Positions 40,659 to 52,479 of a DNA stretch of 57,341 nucleotides are shown here, piece by piece (position 1 is the stretch's first letter; every line of letters begins with the position of its first letter). The stretch is taken from NCBI GenBank assembly GCA_016722285.1, contig JADKGI010000024.1, positions 1-57,341 of the forward strand, in the 5' to 3' direction. Below the pieces are notes generated by a model, which made no database searches, was not told the origin of the DNA, and saw only the letters and a program-made list of their open reading frames with translations. The stretch is from Saprospiraceae bacterium (GTDB lineage: Bacteria > Bacteroidota > Bacteroidia > Chitinophagales > Saprospiraceae). The position numbers were made by a program, and so were the translations under genes.

Positions 40659-42162
40659 ATGGCAAAGAAAAAAATATTTATCAGTAGTGTACAATCGGAA
40701 TTTCAGGATGAAAGAATGGCCTTACATGCCTATCTGAATGCTGACCCACTATTAGGTAAATTTTTTGAACCTTTTATTTGAATTATTTCCTGCTTCTGAC
40801 CAAACAGGGCAGGCGCTTTATCTTAAGGAAGTAGAACAATGCGATATTTATTTGGGCTTGTTTGGCAAATCTTACGGTTATCAAAATGCAGATGGTATCT
40901 CGCCTACCGAAATGGAATTTGATCATGCCAGCCTTCTCAATAAAACTCGTCTGATTTTTTTAACTACGGATGACAATAATGAAAGAGAAGCCAAAGAACA
41001 AGCGCTCATAAAAAAAGCAGAACATTTTGTAGTTCGCAAAAAATTCAGTCATATTGATGATTTGAAGGCTACAGTATATGCTGCCTTGGTAAGGTATTTA
41101 ATAGATAAAGAAGTCATCAGAATAGGACCATTTGATGCAAGTTTTTCTGAAAAGGCCACATTGCTTGATTTGGATGATGAAAAAATAAAACGATTTGTCC
41201 GTATAGCACAATCACGCAGGGGTTTTGCACTCAATGATTCAGAACCTATTCCTTCTATTCTCACCCATCTCAATCTCATAGAACATACCAAACTAACACA
41301 TGCAGCCATATTATTATTTGGTAAAGAGCCACAACGTTTTTTTATCAATTCAGAAGTACGGTGTGCTTCCTTTCATGGCAATATTGTAGAAAAGCCCATT
41401 CCTGATTATAAGGTTTTTAAAGGCAGTTTATTTGAGTTGGTCGATCAGGCGGTAGATTTTGTTTTATCAAAACTGAAGTATGCTGTAGGCACCAGAGCGC
41501 AACATGTACAGATACCAGGTGCCTATGAGATACCCAAAGAAGTAGTGACAGAAGCAATTGTAAATGCCATTGCGCATCGGGATTATACCAGCAATGCCAG
41601 TGTACAGGTGATGCTTTTTGCTGATAGGCTGGAAATATGGAACCCTGGTATGTTGCCATTAGGTTGGACTACGGAAAAGCTGAAACAATTGCATACTTCT
41701 ATCCCAGCTAATCCTTTGATGGCAGAACCAATGTATCTGGCTGGATATATCGATCGCCTTGGCACTGGGACGTCCGATATGGTCAGAATTGCAGCAAGTG
41801 CGGGACTTAAAGAACCTGAGTTTATACAAGACGAAGATTTTAAAACAATTCTTTACCGAACAGGTATTGAACAAGATACCCCGCAAGATACCCCGCAAGA
41901 TACCCCGCAAGTTACCCCGCAACCTACCCCGCAAGTTGAACAACTCGTCATTGCCTTAATAAAGGATCTATCGAGAAATGAGCTTCAAGAAAAACTGGGG
42001 CTGGCAGATAGAGAAAATTTTAGGAAAAATTATATTGTTAAAGCATTAGAAGAAGAGTACATTGAACTAACCATCCCGGAAAAACCGAATGACCCCAATC
42101 AGAAATATAAACTCACACAAAAAGGGAAAGAATTACAGAAGAGTTTAAATGATAATAAATAA
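40659..42162 (+). pseudogene. DUF4062 / AlbA-type ATPase accessory protein, frameshifted
   Basis: The ATG at 40659 opens a DUF4062 start (KKKIFISSVQSEFQDER...FFEPF). That frame ends at ~40779 and the protein goes on in another frame from ELFPASDQTGQ, the normal continuation. DUF4062 residues include CDIYLGLFGKSYG. The middle and C-terminal part is the AlbA_2/GHKL-type transcriptional-regulator-like ATPase region (VTEAIVNAIAHRDYT, then LGTGTSDMVR) with a final winged-helix-like domain. Between them a tandem run of DTPQ/VTPQ units (12-bp DNA repeats, ~41873-41935) forms a linker. Two T appear to be missing near 40777. Genes of this type often sit inside type I restriction operons; the role is unproven. 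Confidence 0.75.
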
Positions 42163-42192
42163 ACAAGCACCCAATAAAATAAGTAAAATAAT

Positions 42193-43762
42193 ATGTTACA
42201 AAACAACGCCATACTAAAATCACTGATAGACAAACTCTGGAACAATTTCTGGAGCGGTGGTATCAGCAATCCACTCACGGCGATAGAGCAGATTACCTAC
42301 CTTATTTTCATGAAACGATTGGATGAATTAGAGTCCAAAAGAGAACGAGATGCAGAATTCACGGGTGAGAAATATGATCCCAGATTCAAAGGAAAATATA
42401 TGATCCCAGGTAGTGACCAGACCATTGATAAAAACGAACTACGATGGAGTGTATTCAAACATATGCCAGCTGACGAAATGCTTTTTCATGTTCAATCAAA
42501 GGTTTTTCCATTTCTTAAAGAATTAAACGGAGAAACATCTCCTTTTACTAAACAGATGGCCAATGCAGTATTCATTATGCCTAAAGCCAGTTTGCTGGTA
42601 GAAGCCATAAATATCATAGAGCAACTCTTTACTGAAATTGAAAAAGACGCTACCGAAGGCGGTCATGCATTTCAGGATATACAGGGCGATGTGTATGAAA
42701 TGTTATTGAGCGAAATCGCCACACTCAGGCAAAAACGGTCAGTTCCGAACACCACGTCATATCATTAAATTGATGTCTGAGCTTGTAGCACCACAATTGG
42801 GACAGCGAATGGCAGACCCAAGCAGTGGTACGGGTGGTTTTATTTTGGGTTATTACCAGTACGTGCTTACAAGCCTAGTACGTCGCTCCAATCCCGACCT
42901 GCTGATAAAAGATGAAGATGGCTTCCAAAGGGCAGCTATCAGTGTTATTCTCACTGAAAAAGTAAAACAGGTGCTTGCCGATAGTATGTTCGGTTATGAC
43001 ATCGATACGACCATGGTACGACTCGGACTGATGAACCTGATGATGCATGGTATCGACAATCCACAGATAGACTACAAAGATACACTGAGCAAAAGCTACA
43101 ATGAAGACAGCAAGTATGATATCATTATGGCGAACCCGCCTTTTACAGGCAATATAGATAAAGGCGACATCAATGAAGGGCTAAAACTGCCCACCACCAA
43201 AACCGAACTGCTTTTCGTAGAGCGTATTTTTAACATGCTGAAAATGGGTGGAACGGCTGCCGTAATTGTGCCAAGCGGTGTCATACAAAACAGCGGAAAA
43301 GCATTTGAAGCCCTGCGGAAACTGATCATAGATAAAGCAGAACTGAAAGCAGTAATAGCTGTACCAAGTGGAGTATTTAAACCATATGCAGGTGTAAGCA
43401 CGGCCATTTTGATATTTACCAAAGGTGGCGAAACCAACCATGTGTGGTTTTATGAAATGTTGGCAGACGGTTACACCTTGGACGATAAGCGAAACAAAAT
43501 TGTCGAGAGTGATCTGCAAGACATTGTGCAGCGATACAAATCCAGAGACTCAAAAAAGGACACTGACCGAAAGTTGAAATTTTTTATGGTGGCGAAAAAG
43601 GAAATTGTAGAAAACAACTACGACCTGAATTTAAGTACCTACAAAGAAGAAGTGTATGAAGAAGTGGTGTATGAAAATCCAAATGTAATTTTCAGGAAAT
43701 TAGAAAGTATTGAAGCTGATATTAAAAAAGGATTGGCTGAATTAAAAGAATTTGTTGTATGA
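42193..43762 (+). pseudogene. hsdM: Type I DNA methyltransferase (M subunit), one frameshift
   Basis: N-terminal helical domain (SLIDKLWNNFWSGGISNPLTAIEQITYLIF), then the N6-adenine methyltransferase core: ADPSSGTGGF (SAM-binding motif I) and NPPFTG (catalytic motif IV), and a C-terminal region ending LAELKEFVV. It methylates adenine at the site chosen by HsdS. The frame breaks at ~42721-42730: one extra base turns the family's SGKNGQFRTPRHI segment into a false end at 42768, and the second frame resumes at once. Otherwise full length (~520 residues). The stop overlaps the hsdS start (ATGA at 43759-43762). Confidence 0.85.
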
Positions 43763-44928
43763 AGTTTTAAAATCAAAAAATTGGTGAAGTTAAAAATGCG
43801 GATCTCTCCTAGTAATCCTGAGAAAAGAATATTGGGAAGGGTGAAATAGATTTGGTGATTTCCAAAAGAACATCCGAAATTAAATGAAAAGATTTGAATC
43901 TGAAAAGAAAATTTCAACAGAAGTTTTAGGTGCAATGCTGAACACATAGATTCTGGGGTAAGTCTTGTTACATTGGAAGCACAATTGCTTTTAGCCATCA
44001 AAAAAATGACCTGAATTAAGGATTCAACATACTCTTATAAGCTGAATCACGCCAATCACTATATTTATATCTTTAAGAAGCAAAAGAAAGTGCAACAATT
44101 GCCACACATTCGACATAAAAGTTTAAAGGAATTTGAAAGTTCCTATTCCAGCTAAGTCTTATCGACCAACTCCACATCGCCAATCTCTTAAGAAAAGCCG
44201 AAAACCTGATAGCCCACGCAAAGAAAGCATCCGCTGCTGGATGAATTTTTGAAAAGCACGTTTTTGGAGATGTTTGGGGATCCTAAAACGAACGAGAAAG
44301 GATTTGAAATTAAAAATCTAACTGAGTTTTACATCAATCCAAAAGATGGAACTAAATGTGGGCCATTTGGCAGTGCATTGAAAAAAGATGAATACACAGA
44401 GAGAGGTATTCCTGTTTGGACTATGGATAATATTCTAAAAACTGGTGAGTTCAATGAGTTTGGATGCTTATTTGTAAGTGAAGAGAAACATATTGAATTA
44501 GAACGATACAATGCAAGAAATGGGGACATTATCATTTCACGAGCAGGAACGGTTGGAAAAATGTGTATTATAAAAACTGAAGCCAAAAAATCTGTAATAA
44601 GCTCCAATTTAATTAGACTTAGAATAGTAAAGATTTGATATTTTATTTCTATTCATTAATGAAATATTGTCAATCAAGGGTTATTAAATTAAAGCATGGC
44701 AATGAAGATGCTTATAAACATATGAGCACTGGAGTTCTGGATGAAATCAATTTTCCATATCCATCAATTGAACTCCAAATCCAATTCGCACAAATCGTAG
44801 AAAAAACAGAAGCCCTCAAAACCCAATACCAACAAAGCTTGAAGGAGTTGAAAAGCTTGTATGGTAGTTTGAGTCAGAAGGCGTTTAGGGGGGAGTTGAA
44901 AAATGCAAAAATCTTAGAACCAAGCTAA
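43759..44928 (+). pseudogene. hsdS: Type I specificity subunit, heavily frameshifted
   Basis: Starts at the ATG that overlaps the hsdM stop. TRD1 (43790-44150) survives only as phrases spread over three frames: STEV.., GSTIAFSHQKNDLN, and FDIKVLKEFE before the central helix. The central conserved helix is clear (LHIANLLRKAENLI, then LKSTFLEMFGDP at 44249-44284). TRD2 (CGPFGSALKKDEYTERG, ARNGDIIISRAGTVGK) runs to another frame change at ~44630 and ends with the second helix (SLKELKSLYGSLSQKAF). The HsdS layout of two target domains with two long helices is thus intact but shattered by six or more indels. It defines the DNA target of the R/M complex; the target cannot be read. Confidence 0.8.
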
Positions 44929-44990
44929 GTCAGGTGTTGTAGGGTCTGAGGGGAGCATTAATTTTTTACACCCACAATCTATAATACCGT

Positions 44991-46358
44991 CTATTCCTTT
45001 AACAATAAATGCTTTTTAATCCTCTCCTTAAGCTCATTTCTGGTCCCTTCAAACAACTCCGAAATAGTCTTTCCATCAGAATTAATATCATAATTATAAA
45101 ATTTCCCTATTGATGATAGGTACCTGAATGGCCTTAATATCGATTTGGACATCATCTGCAAACTCATCCATGACATGTATCTCCGATTCCCTGAGAATAT
45201 CGGTTTTTATAGTGTCCGGATAAAGCAAAACAATATCATTGATCTTAAACCTGATCCCATAAGCGACCATCTGATAAATGTCCGTTTGGAGATGCCATTT
45301 TTAGGATCCTTCTCATCAGCATACACCATTTTATATTTTGTATCGGTGATCACTTTTCTTCCATCTATATTCAATAGCAAATCCGGTTTGAGTTGATAAG
45401 ATTCATTTTTGTCTAGAAAGGTAGTGGTATCCTGTGCCTTGGCTTGTATCTCATCAATTTCCCGAACTATAAACCCAAATATAAAATCTTCAAAAACATA
45501 TTCCATAGGAAGGAGAAAGGCAAAAAGCTTCAGGTCATTTTTATAACTGAAAGACACACTGTGCTTCAGAAACAAGGTACAATAATCCCTGACCGTTTCA
45601 AAAGATGAAAACATCGGATTAAACTGAATATTGGCACATTCATCCGCTGTACTCTGACAATCGCTGACTTCATCCAGTATAAATAGTATTTCCCTAAGGT
45701 ATTTTTTATTTTCCGGATTGTGTGTCACGTGAAAAAGAAAGGTAGTGACTTGTTTGATGATTCTGTTGAATGTATTATCGATCACAAAAGCATCGTAGGT
45801 ACAATTTACTTTGTGCCACCGGCCTTTAGATACATTTTCAGTGATGTACTGAGCAGTGTTAATCCTGCCCTTGATAAAACTTAATTCTTTGGTTTCTCCT
45901 TCATAATTTTGGTAGATGGAGCTGGTCATCAGTTGTCGGGTATATTTGGAAAACAGATAGATCAACACTTCAAAGAAATCACTTTTAGCGCTTCCAAGTG
46001 AAGTCTGATAGCTGGGGAACTTAACTTTTCTGCAATAACTCAGCCACCACAAGATATGATTTTGAATGGCCATGCATTGATTTTCAGTACAAGGCTGCTT
46101 TTCATCATAAAAAATCTTTGGCAATAGATTTATTTTATGACCGTCAAAATGGATGACACCAATATATTTATTGGATTTAATTTCATTCGTCTTATGTAAA
46201 AACTGGAGAAACCTTTGAGATTCTATTTTTGTGTTTTCATTGTTGTAATAAAATCCGGATTTCTCTCTTTTGAGCCATATCTCATCAAGAAATGTTTCTA
46301 ATTCCTGAAAATCCCCTGAATAGGATACTTTATTCTGATATTCAAATAATTGTATCAT
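44991..46358 (-). pseudogene. mcrC: McrC-like restriction nuclease subunit, frameshifted near its end
   Basis: The first 350 residues are continuous and McrC-like: IQLFEYQNKVSY, GVIHFDGHKINLLPKI, a KGRINTAQYI strand, and the nuclease core LKPDLLLNIDG...VITDTKYK (PD-D/ExK). The frame is lost at ~45300; one frame over it continues TDIYQMVAYGIRFK..., LLYPDTIKTDIL. A second change near 45113 joins the last segment (NYDINSDGKTISELFEG...) ending at 44991. It partners the upstream AAA+ McrB and cuts modified DNA in that complex. Its ATG lies 2 nt after the mcrB stop. It converges on hsdS with 62 nt between. Confidence 0.8.
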
Positions 46359-46360
46359 TA

Positions 46361-49166
46361 TTAAGCCTTAATTTGCAAAGGCCATTTACTTGAATCAACT
46401 TCCAAACCTGCAGATTTTAAAATTTCCGTAACTTCTTTTTCATCATTCATAAAGTACTCCATTAAAAGTGGAATAACTCTTTTATTCATTCGTTCTGTCA
46501 GATTTTGTGAGCTATCCATAAAATAAGCATGTCCTATCTGAAAATCATGACCCTTCTTTTAATGATAGATTCATTAATCTTTTTGAGAATCGCAACATCA
46601 TAAATTTCTTTACCAGGAATAAAATCCAGTGGATACATAGACTCAAACTCAAATCTACGTCGCAAGGCTATGTCAAGTAACGCAATCGATTTATCTGCGG
46701 TATTCATAGTGCCAATAATATAAAGATTGGATGGCACCATAAATCGTCACCAGAAGGCAAAGTACATTGTAAAGGTATTTCTCCATGCGACCTTTTATCA
46801 GGCTCTATGAGCGTTATTAGTTCACCAAATACTCGTGAGATATTGGCCCTGTTGATTTCATCTATAATGATGACATAAGGTGGTACATCCTGAGCACTTA
46901 TTTTCCTATTGGACTTGTCGTACTTATCTTTTTTTGGACTCATAGCCTATCTCTTCATATTCTCGGTTCAAGAATATCAGCGTTAATGTACTTATTTTAA
47001 ATTGAATAAACTCCCGTAATGCACAAAATATAATGTAGTATTAGAACCACCTATGGCTTCTCTGATATCATTATGTACATTTTTAATCAAGCTAATACTC
47101 TGAAACCTTTCTTGAATCGATTCTGATACAGATAGCTCCTGCTACTGTTTTGATGTTTAAATTCTATATTGTCGTTTTTTGTAAAATCACTGATGTAAAT
47201 TTTTAATCCTGTAGCAGTATCAAATTCTTTATTTTCAATCATTTTCAAGGATTGTACAAAATCCAGATATACTTCATTTAGATCTGTACTTTGTGATCCG
47301 TTTAATGGAAGATTAGTTTTCAGTTTTTTATAATATTCAAAAATAGCGTTGACAGCAATTTTTTGAAAATACCATCCTTTTTTGAAAAGTCAACTGGTTT
47401 CCATTTTCAGTATCCGGCCTTAACCCCTGGATAAAATCTTCATAACTGTAATTTTGATGAAAAGTGATAAATTCAATCCGAGTACCTAGATGCTCATTAA
47501 ATATTCTAAGTGCTTCATGGTAATCATCTAAACTTATTCCAGTGATAATTTCTGCAGCTCTTTTGATCGTTTGATAGGTTTTACCCGTACCCGGAGGACC
47601 GTAAAAAATTGTATTTAAAGGATTAATAATTTTCTATTTCCATTTTTATCTTATCTTCAAAAATATCATTGATAAAATCCTGATTTGTCAAATTTCAATA
47701 TGGACATTTATAATTTCTATTTAGTTCTGTTAAAAAGCCTTCTTAAAATATCTTCATGGCCGCAAATTTTTCAACTCGATTCCAATACGCTTCCAGTCTG
47801 TCGGCTTTTTTTCAAATTCACTGAATTTTTCATTGCCTTTGTTTGAGAAATGAATGAAATTAGCGTTTTGCCTTTTTTTTTGAAATGCTTGAGACATATC
47901 TACTCCAATTATAAAAACAAGTCTTGTTTACTTTTCTTACATTAAAGCTTATTCTATCATCATTTTTAGTAATACTGTTGTTTTGAATAAAATTTCTCAA
48001 AATTTGATAAAAGCTTTGCAGTTTTTCCGAATCCAAAATTTTTTAATCTTTGAATCATTGCTTTGGATGTTCTGTAATATCTAATAAAGTTTCATATTGC
48101 TCATTTGTTGCTTAAAATTAGTTCCCTGATTTCCAGCTTTAAATCAATATGTTATCAATTGAATCTAACAGTTCTTAAGTATGGCTGAGCAACTAAATTA
48201 TGAGTAATTTTAATTTTGACTTTTGTATTCGATTTATGAGCTCCTTTTTCCACAATTGATCATCTTTAGATTGATGATTATGTCAGGGTCTCAGCAAACT
48301 TCTGCCAATGCATAGCAACCTGCCCTCATCACCTGTCATCCAAATGATGGCCTTGTCCCCTTTGATTTTATCCTTATGAGCAGTTACAGTCCAGGTTCTC
48401 CACTAGATTATTCAAGCCGTCACCAGGATCAACATATCGGATTACATTGAAGATCCAGTAAGATATTTCTTTGGTTTACTAAAATAAGAAGCTACAGAAT
48501 AAATAAAATCCTGAACAAGCAAATGAAGATATGGATCAGTGTAGTGTCCCGCTATACAAAATTCTTTATAATGAGCGATGAAAGCACTATCTTCTTTGAT
48601 AAAATCCAATATTTCTTAATATAAAGAGATGTAGCGCCTATAATTACTAACTTGTCCTCCTTGATATTAGGCAATTCAAAGACTTCGAAAAAGCCTTATT
48701 CATATTGTGTTTGTATAAAAAAATATTTTTCAGATATTGTAAGGTTAAATATAAAGATATAGCTCGAAGATCTCCATGGTAATGATTTTCGATATTATCA
48801 TCAGGCTTGACTTCCTTAGCTTAGGTAAATATGATGCATTGAAATCAATAAATGATTGAATACGAACATTGAGTTCTTGTGTTTCATCAAAAAGTAAATC
48901 AAAATGAGAAGTAACATCTTCAGAATCAATTTCAAAAACTGATCTAACATTTTGGTTGGATAAAATCGACCACCATCCATAGATTTTTTGGTCCAGTTAC
49001 ATTAAAAGTATTTTAAACATAGCTGCTTTATCCTTCGCAGTCCAATCCCATTTTTGATAGCATGGGCATTAATACCGGCCATTTATACTTTTCGTGTTGC
49101 TCAAATTCCGGAGTATCAAATAAAGCCTTATATCTTCCCAATATTCGATAATTTTTCTTTGTTCAT
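46361..49166 (-). pseudogene. mcrB: McrB-like AAA+ motor subunit, shattered by many frameshifts
   Basis: The N-terminus at 49166 (MNKEKLSNIGRYKALFDTPEFE after one frame change) opens a ~930-codon gene. Surviving landmarks on the minus strand: Walker A GPPGTGKT (~47585-47605) followed by YQTIKRAAEIITG and HQNYSYEDFIQGLRP; the DEINRANISRVFGELI Walker B segment (~46790-46860); the NLYIIGTMNTADKSIALLD sensor (~46660-46735) and ALRRRFEFE; and a C-terminal IGHAYFMDS...RVIPLLMEYF. These identify an McrB-family AAA+ GTP/ATP motor that translocates to activate McrC. The middle (47650-49000) contains many stops and is recognisable only in patches, the strongest decay in the window. It lies in an operon with mcrC. 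Confidence 0.75.
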
Positions 49167-49397
49167 AAGTTAACTTTTTTTAATCTTTAGATTATTGATA
49201 AAATCAATAATTAGTCCAAAAAAATAAAGATAAATAATTTTATAAAATAAAGGTGCCGAATGTAAAATATTTTACTTTTAAAAATTAGAATAGGATGATT
49301 TCCCAAAGATAGGACCCGATTAAGATGCAACATTCACATCCTTCGGCACTCTGACTTCCCTATTTCCATTCCGCAGTCAGCCATGATTTTTATTGGC

Positions 49398-49418
49398 CTT
49401 GCAAATTCAATTTGCAAG
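49398..49418. repeat. 21-nt palindrome
   Basis: CTTGCAAATT-C-AATTTGCAAG: a perfect 10-bp inverted repeat about a single C, followed by A8. It lies 230 nt upstream of mcrB, between mcrB and the IS110 element. It could be an operator or a small terminator. Nothing else is recognisable in 49167-49588. Confidence 0.6.
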
Positions 49419-49588
49419 AAAAAAAACATCTTCTCTCTTTAAATACTATCTCTTAAAATCATAACTATAACTGCTCCATTCCATACCTGTATTCGTTCCA
49501 TCTCCATTACTGCGTCACCTTTACTTTAAGTTCAATTAACTATATAACCGATTCTGCACCTTATGGCCTCTCGACACAATAATTTCTG

Positions 49589-49619
<31 letters not shown>

Positions 49620-49768
49620 CCTTTGCAGTTGCTTATTAAACACACGGCTAGTTTTCTATGGATTAACTATGAATTAATTGATATTTTTTTAATACATAAC
49701 TGATATTATTTATGTTGATAAAATTGGGTTTAGATTGCCTATTCACAGAGTTATCCACATATTGTGCA

Positions 49769-50794
49769 TTAAGCTGCAAATGAAAATGTATAATCTGCTT
49801 GGTATTTTGTTTTGTTTTTTATACACGCAAACATTGTTTTTACTATTTTATTTCGAACATTGTTAAGAGCAAGCATTTTATTTTTCTTATCTTCCATCAC
49901 TTTTCTTTTGTAATAAACAGCAAATGGACTATTGCCTCCAATACTTGCTACAGCTCCGAGATGTAGCAAAGTTTTTAATGCCTTGTTAGCAATGGGAGAT
50001 ACCTTATTTTTTCCTTTATACTTCCCGGATTCCTTGCCAAAAGGTACTACACCACAATAGCTACCTAAGGCTTTTGCTGATTCAAATTTGGTAAAATTAT
50101 TAGTGGCACAAATGAAAGCTACTGCTACTATTTTGCCCACACCTGGGACTGATTGAGCAATCTTGTAATTTTCATAGATAGACTCATCGCTTTTGATTAG
50201 CTCCAACATTTGAGCTTCAATTTTCTCTATCGCTTGGTCTAATTCATTCACTACCGGCTTTTTAAGTTTATCAGACTTTTTTTGTAGTTCCTTACTTTGG
50301 AACTTTTTAATATCATCATTAGCTTGAGTGAGTTGAGCTTTGATCCTAACCATTTGAGTTCTTAATGTATTCAATCCTTTGAGTTCAGTTAATGTCTGAT
50401 CACAGAGAGTATAAGGTTTCAATTTGTCGGCAAACCTTATTCCATAATCGGCTATACGCTTTGCATCAATTTTGTCATTTTTACCACGACTGATCCCAGT
50501 GCTATTTTTAATTTCAAGACCTGCAATAACATACATTGTTAATTTGTGTCCAGCTAGACATTCAATAAGTAAATTACCATAAATACCTGTGTGCTCCATG
50601 ATAAATTCAAGAATATATTCAGACTTTTTTTCTTTGGCAATACTCTTAACTAATGACTGAACTTCTTTAATAAATTTGTTGAGAGCTGAAGTTGTATTTT
50701 CAACTTCTTTCTCTAAAACGTAATCATTAAGGAAACGAAGCGCAAAGTTGATTTTGTTTTTCGAGATGTCAGCACCGATTGTGAACTTTAACAT
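49769..50794 (-). CDS. IS110-family transposase
   Basis: 341 residues, intact. The N-terminal RuvC-like DEDD catalytic domain shows Asp9 (IGADISKNK), Glu67 (MEHTG), and Asp107/Asp110 (GKNDKIDAKRIADYG). The C-terminal Transposase_20 domain has SVPGVGKIVAVAFI and the conserved ESGKYKGK..SPIANKALKTLL region, whose Ser is the presumed nucleophile. It is an IS110-type enzyme, which uses a noncoding RNA from its own element to choose donor and target. The intact frame among shattered neighbours suggests recent arrival. Confidence 0.93.
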   Translation of the reverse strand: MLKFTIGADISKNKINFALRFLNDYVLEKEVENTTSALNKFIKEVQSLVKSIAKEKKSEYILEFIMEHTGIYGNLLIECLAGHKLTMYVIAGLEIKNSTGISRGKNDKIDAKRIADYGIRFADKLKPYTLCDQTLTELKGLNTLRTQMVRIKAQLTQANDDIKKFQSKELQKKSDKLKKPVVNELDQAIEKIEAQMLELIKSDESIYENYKIAQSVPGVGKIVAVAFICATNNFTKFESAKALGSYCGVVPFGKESGKYKGKNKVSPIANKALKTLLHLGAVASIGGNSPFAVYYKRKVMEDKKNKMLALNNVRNKIVKTMFACIKNKTKYQADYTFSFAA

Positions 50795-50831
50795 GATAAT
50801 AATGGTTTTAAGAATTAATAAATAATAGTTG

Positions 50832-50971
50832 AGGTTAAAGGTGAAGAACGAATACCTTGTTAATGGGTTTTACCCTAATTTTCTATCTGTCTTTTTAACC
50901 TTTTGAGCAAAGTGTGGATTCAAACTAGCATTAAGTTTTGCTTTGCGCAAGTTATAATTTGCCACACTTTG
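50832..50971 (-). ncRNA. Candidate bridge RNA of the IS110 element
   Basis: Upstream of the transposase on the same strand lie two consecutive long stem-loops. The first: CAAAGTGTGG at 50971-50962 pairs with CCACACTTTG at 50917-50908 (10 bp, 44-nt loop). The second: AGGTTAAA at 50901-50894 pairs with TTTAACCT at 50839-50832 (8 bp, 54-nt loop) and contains a small GGGT/ACCC hairpin. The order, sizes and place (5' of the transposase) fit the target-binding and donor-binding loops of IS110-group bridge RNAs. No ORF overlaps. Guides and element ends are not confirmed. Confidence 0.55.
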
Positions 50972-51136
50972 TCTCAACTTTTCCACAAAATTAACATTTT
51001 TTGAAATCCCCCAGACCCCCTATTATAATACATAATAATTATCTTAATATGAGCATTTTAAATAAAATGCAAATCTAAAGGCGCAAGTTTCAGTCCGATC
51101 CTGGCCTGATAAATGCAACTTGTGCTTCTTCCATAC

Positions 51137-52479
51137 TCACAGCTCCCCTTTAAAGGCTTTTTGGAGAAGGGTATTAAAAAGAGCTAATGTTGATACAATT
51201 TGTTCATCAGTTTTTAATATTATTTTTTAAGTTGCTTAACCTTTTCTTCAAATTGGTTTTGCAAAATTATAGGTGGGAGCATAATTCTAATGTCTTGTAA
51301 TTCTTGTGCGTTAATATTTGCCATCCCTACAATGCTTTTACACATATTAAACAGAGTTTCTTTACCATGTTTACAATTTAAATAACTCGAAAATATAATA
51401 AGGTTACCATTTCTATTTGTTCTAAGTCTAATCAAATAGCCTGCAATTGCCATTTCCATATTTAAATCAAAAACTGATGTTTTGCCTACTAACTCTTGCT
51501 GCTATTCGTTCGGTTACAATCAAATCTCCATCTTTAACTATGTACTTTTCATATTCATTATCTTCTAAATTAATATACTTCAAGTTTGTTATATCCCATC
51601 GTCCTGAGTATGTGATATTGTTCATTCTTAAATATGGAATTAAACCATCATTCTCAGCAGGCTTGCTTGTACCATATTTTACTTCTATTTAGTCTCTGAT
51701 TGTTCGTACCTCCCATCCTCATTCCTTACCGGATCCCCAAACATATCTATAAAAATAGCTTGTGCCAGTTCGTCATATTTTTTAAGCAATTCCTGATCTT
51801 TTCGTCTTAGTGCATTAGCAGCATCCAGGGATAGCGGCGATTCGTTTGGACTTGGTGGGGTGGGATGTGGATTGGTGAAAATTTTGATATCCAATACCGT
51901 TTATGTTGTCTTAATCTAAATTTAAAGTTTGTAGTAAATAGAACAAATACCTAATATCTGCAATTTCTTCCTTTGCTCTTAAAATTTTCATTGCCGATGA
52001 TTTCACTTTAAATTCAAAATCAACGTACTTCGATACTGTTGTAAAATCATCAAAAATAATTACTGGTAGATTTGAATATATTCCATCAGTTTCATCGGTA
52101 TAACCAAGAATAAATGTTTTACCTGCGGTTAATACGGGTGTAGTGAAATTATCATCATATAAATCACTCGAAACTATATATTTTGTAGGTTGTTCATAAT
52201 TGAGAACATCACCAAGTTTACCTGCCCACTCCATACCCACTTCTTTATTTGATCTTACTTCCATTTTTTGATTTCGTTTAGGATGAATGCTTGAGATATA
52301 TACTGGTCAGGGGCATCTGACCAATTATTACCTATTGATTATCAATTATTTGCATTTGTGGGTTTGGTGACCCCACAATTACACTCGAAAACCATTCTGC
52401 CACAATTTGTGAATTGTGCAGTTGCCGACTGCATAATTGATGTTAAAGGATATTTACCTCCCAAAAATTCCATGATCAT
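51137..52479 (-). pseudogene. hsdS: Second type I specificity subunit, broken
   Basis: It starts at an ATG overlapping the hsdM2 stop (52479). The first ~200 nt give no HsdS sequence in the start frame. From 52264 TRD1 is clear: GKLGDVLNYEQPTKYIVSSD, VLTAGKTFILGYTDE, FDDFTTVSKYVDF. The central helix follows at 51894-51685 (RRKDQELLKKYDELAQAIFI, DMFGDP), then a damaged TRD2 (51460-51690), and the end at 51459-51220 (AQELQDIRIMLPP, QFEEKVKQLKK). A further frame continues DEQIVSTLALFNTLLQKAFKGEL to the true stop at 51137. Four or more frame changes are needed. The next ATG (51133, MEEAQVAFIRP) may be the start of a lost R subunit cut by the IS110 insertion. Confidence 0.7.

Larger units (their letters stand above)
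49769..50971 (-). mobile_element. IS110-family insertion sequence, ends not defined
   Basis: The minimum extent covers the transposase and the two upstream stem-loops. IS110 elements have no reliable terminal inverted repeats, so the true ends cannot be placed from sequence alone; candidates are ~49620-49768 on the left and ~50975-51060 on the right. It separates hsdS2 from mcrB. Confidence 0.7.
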
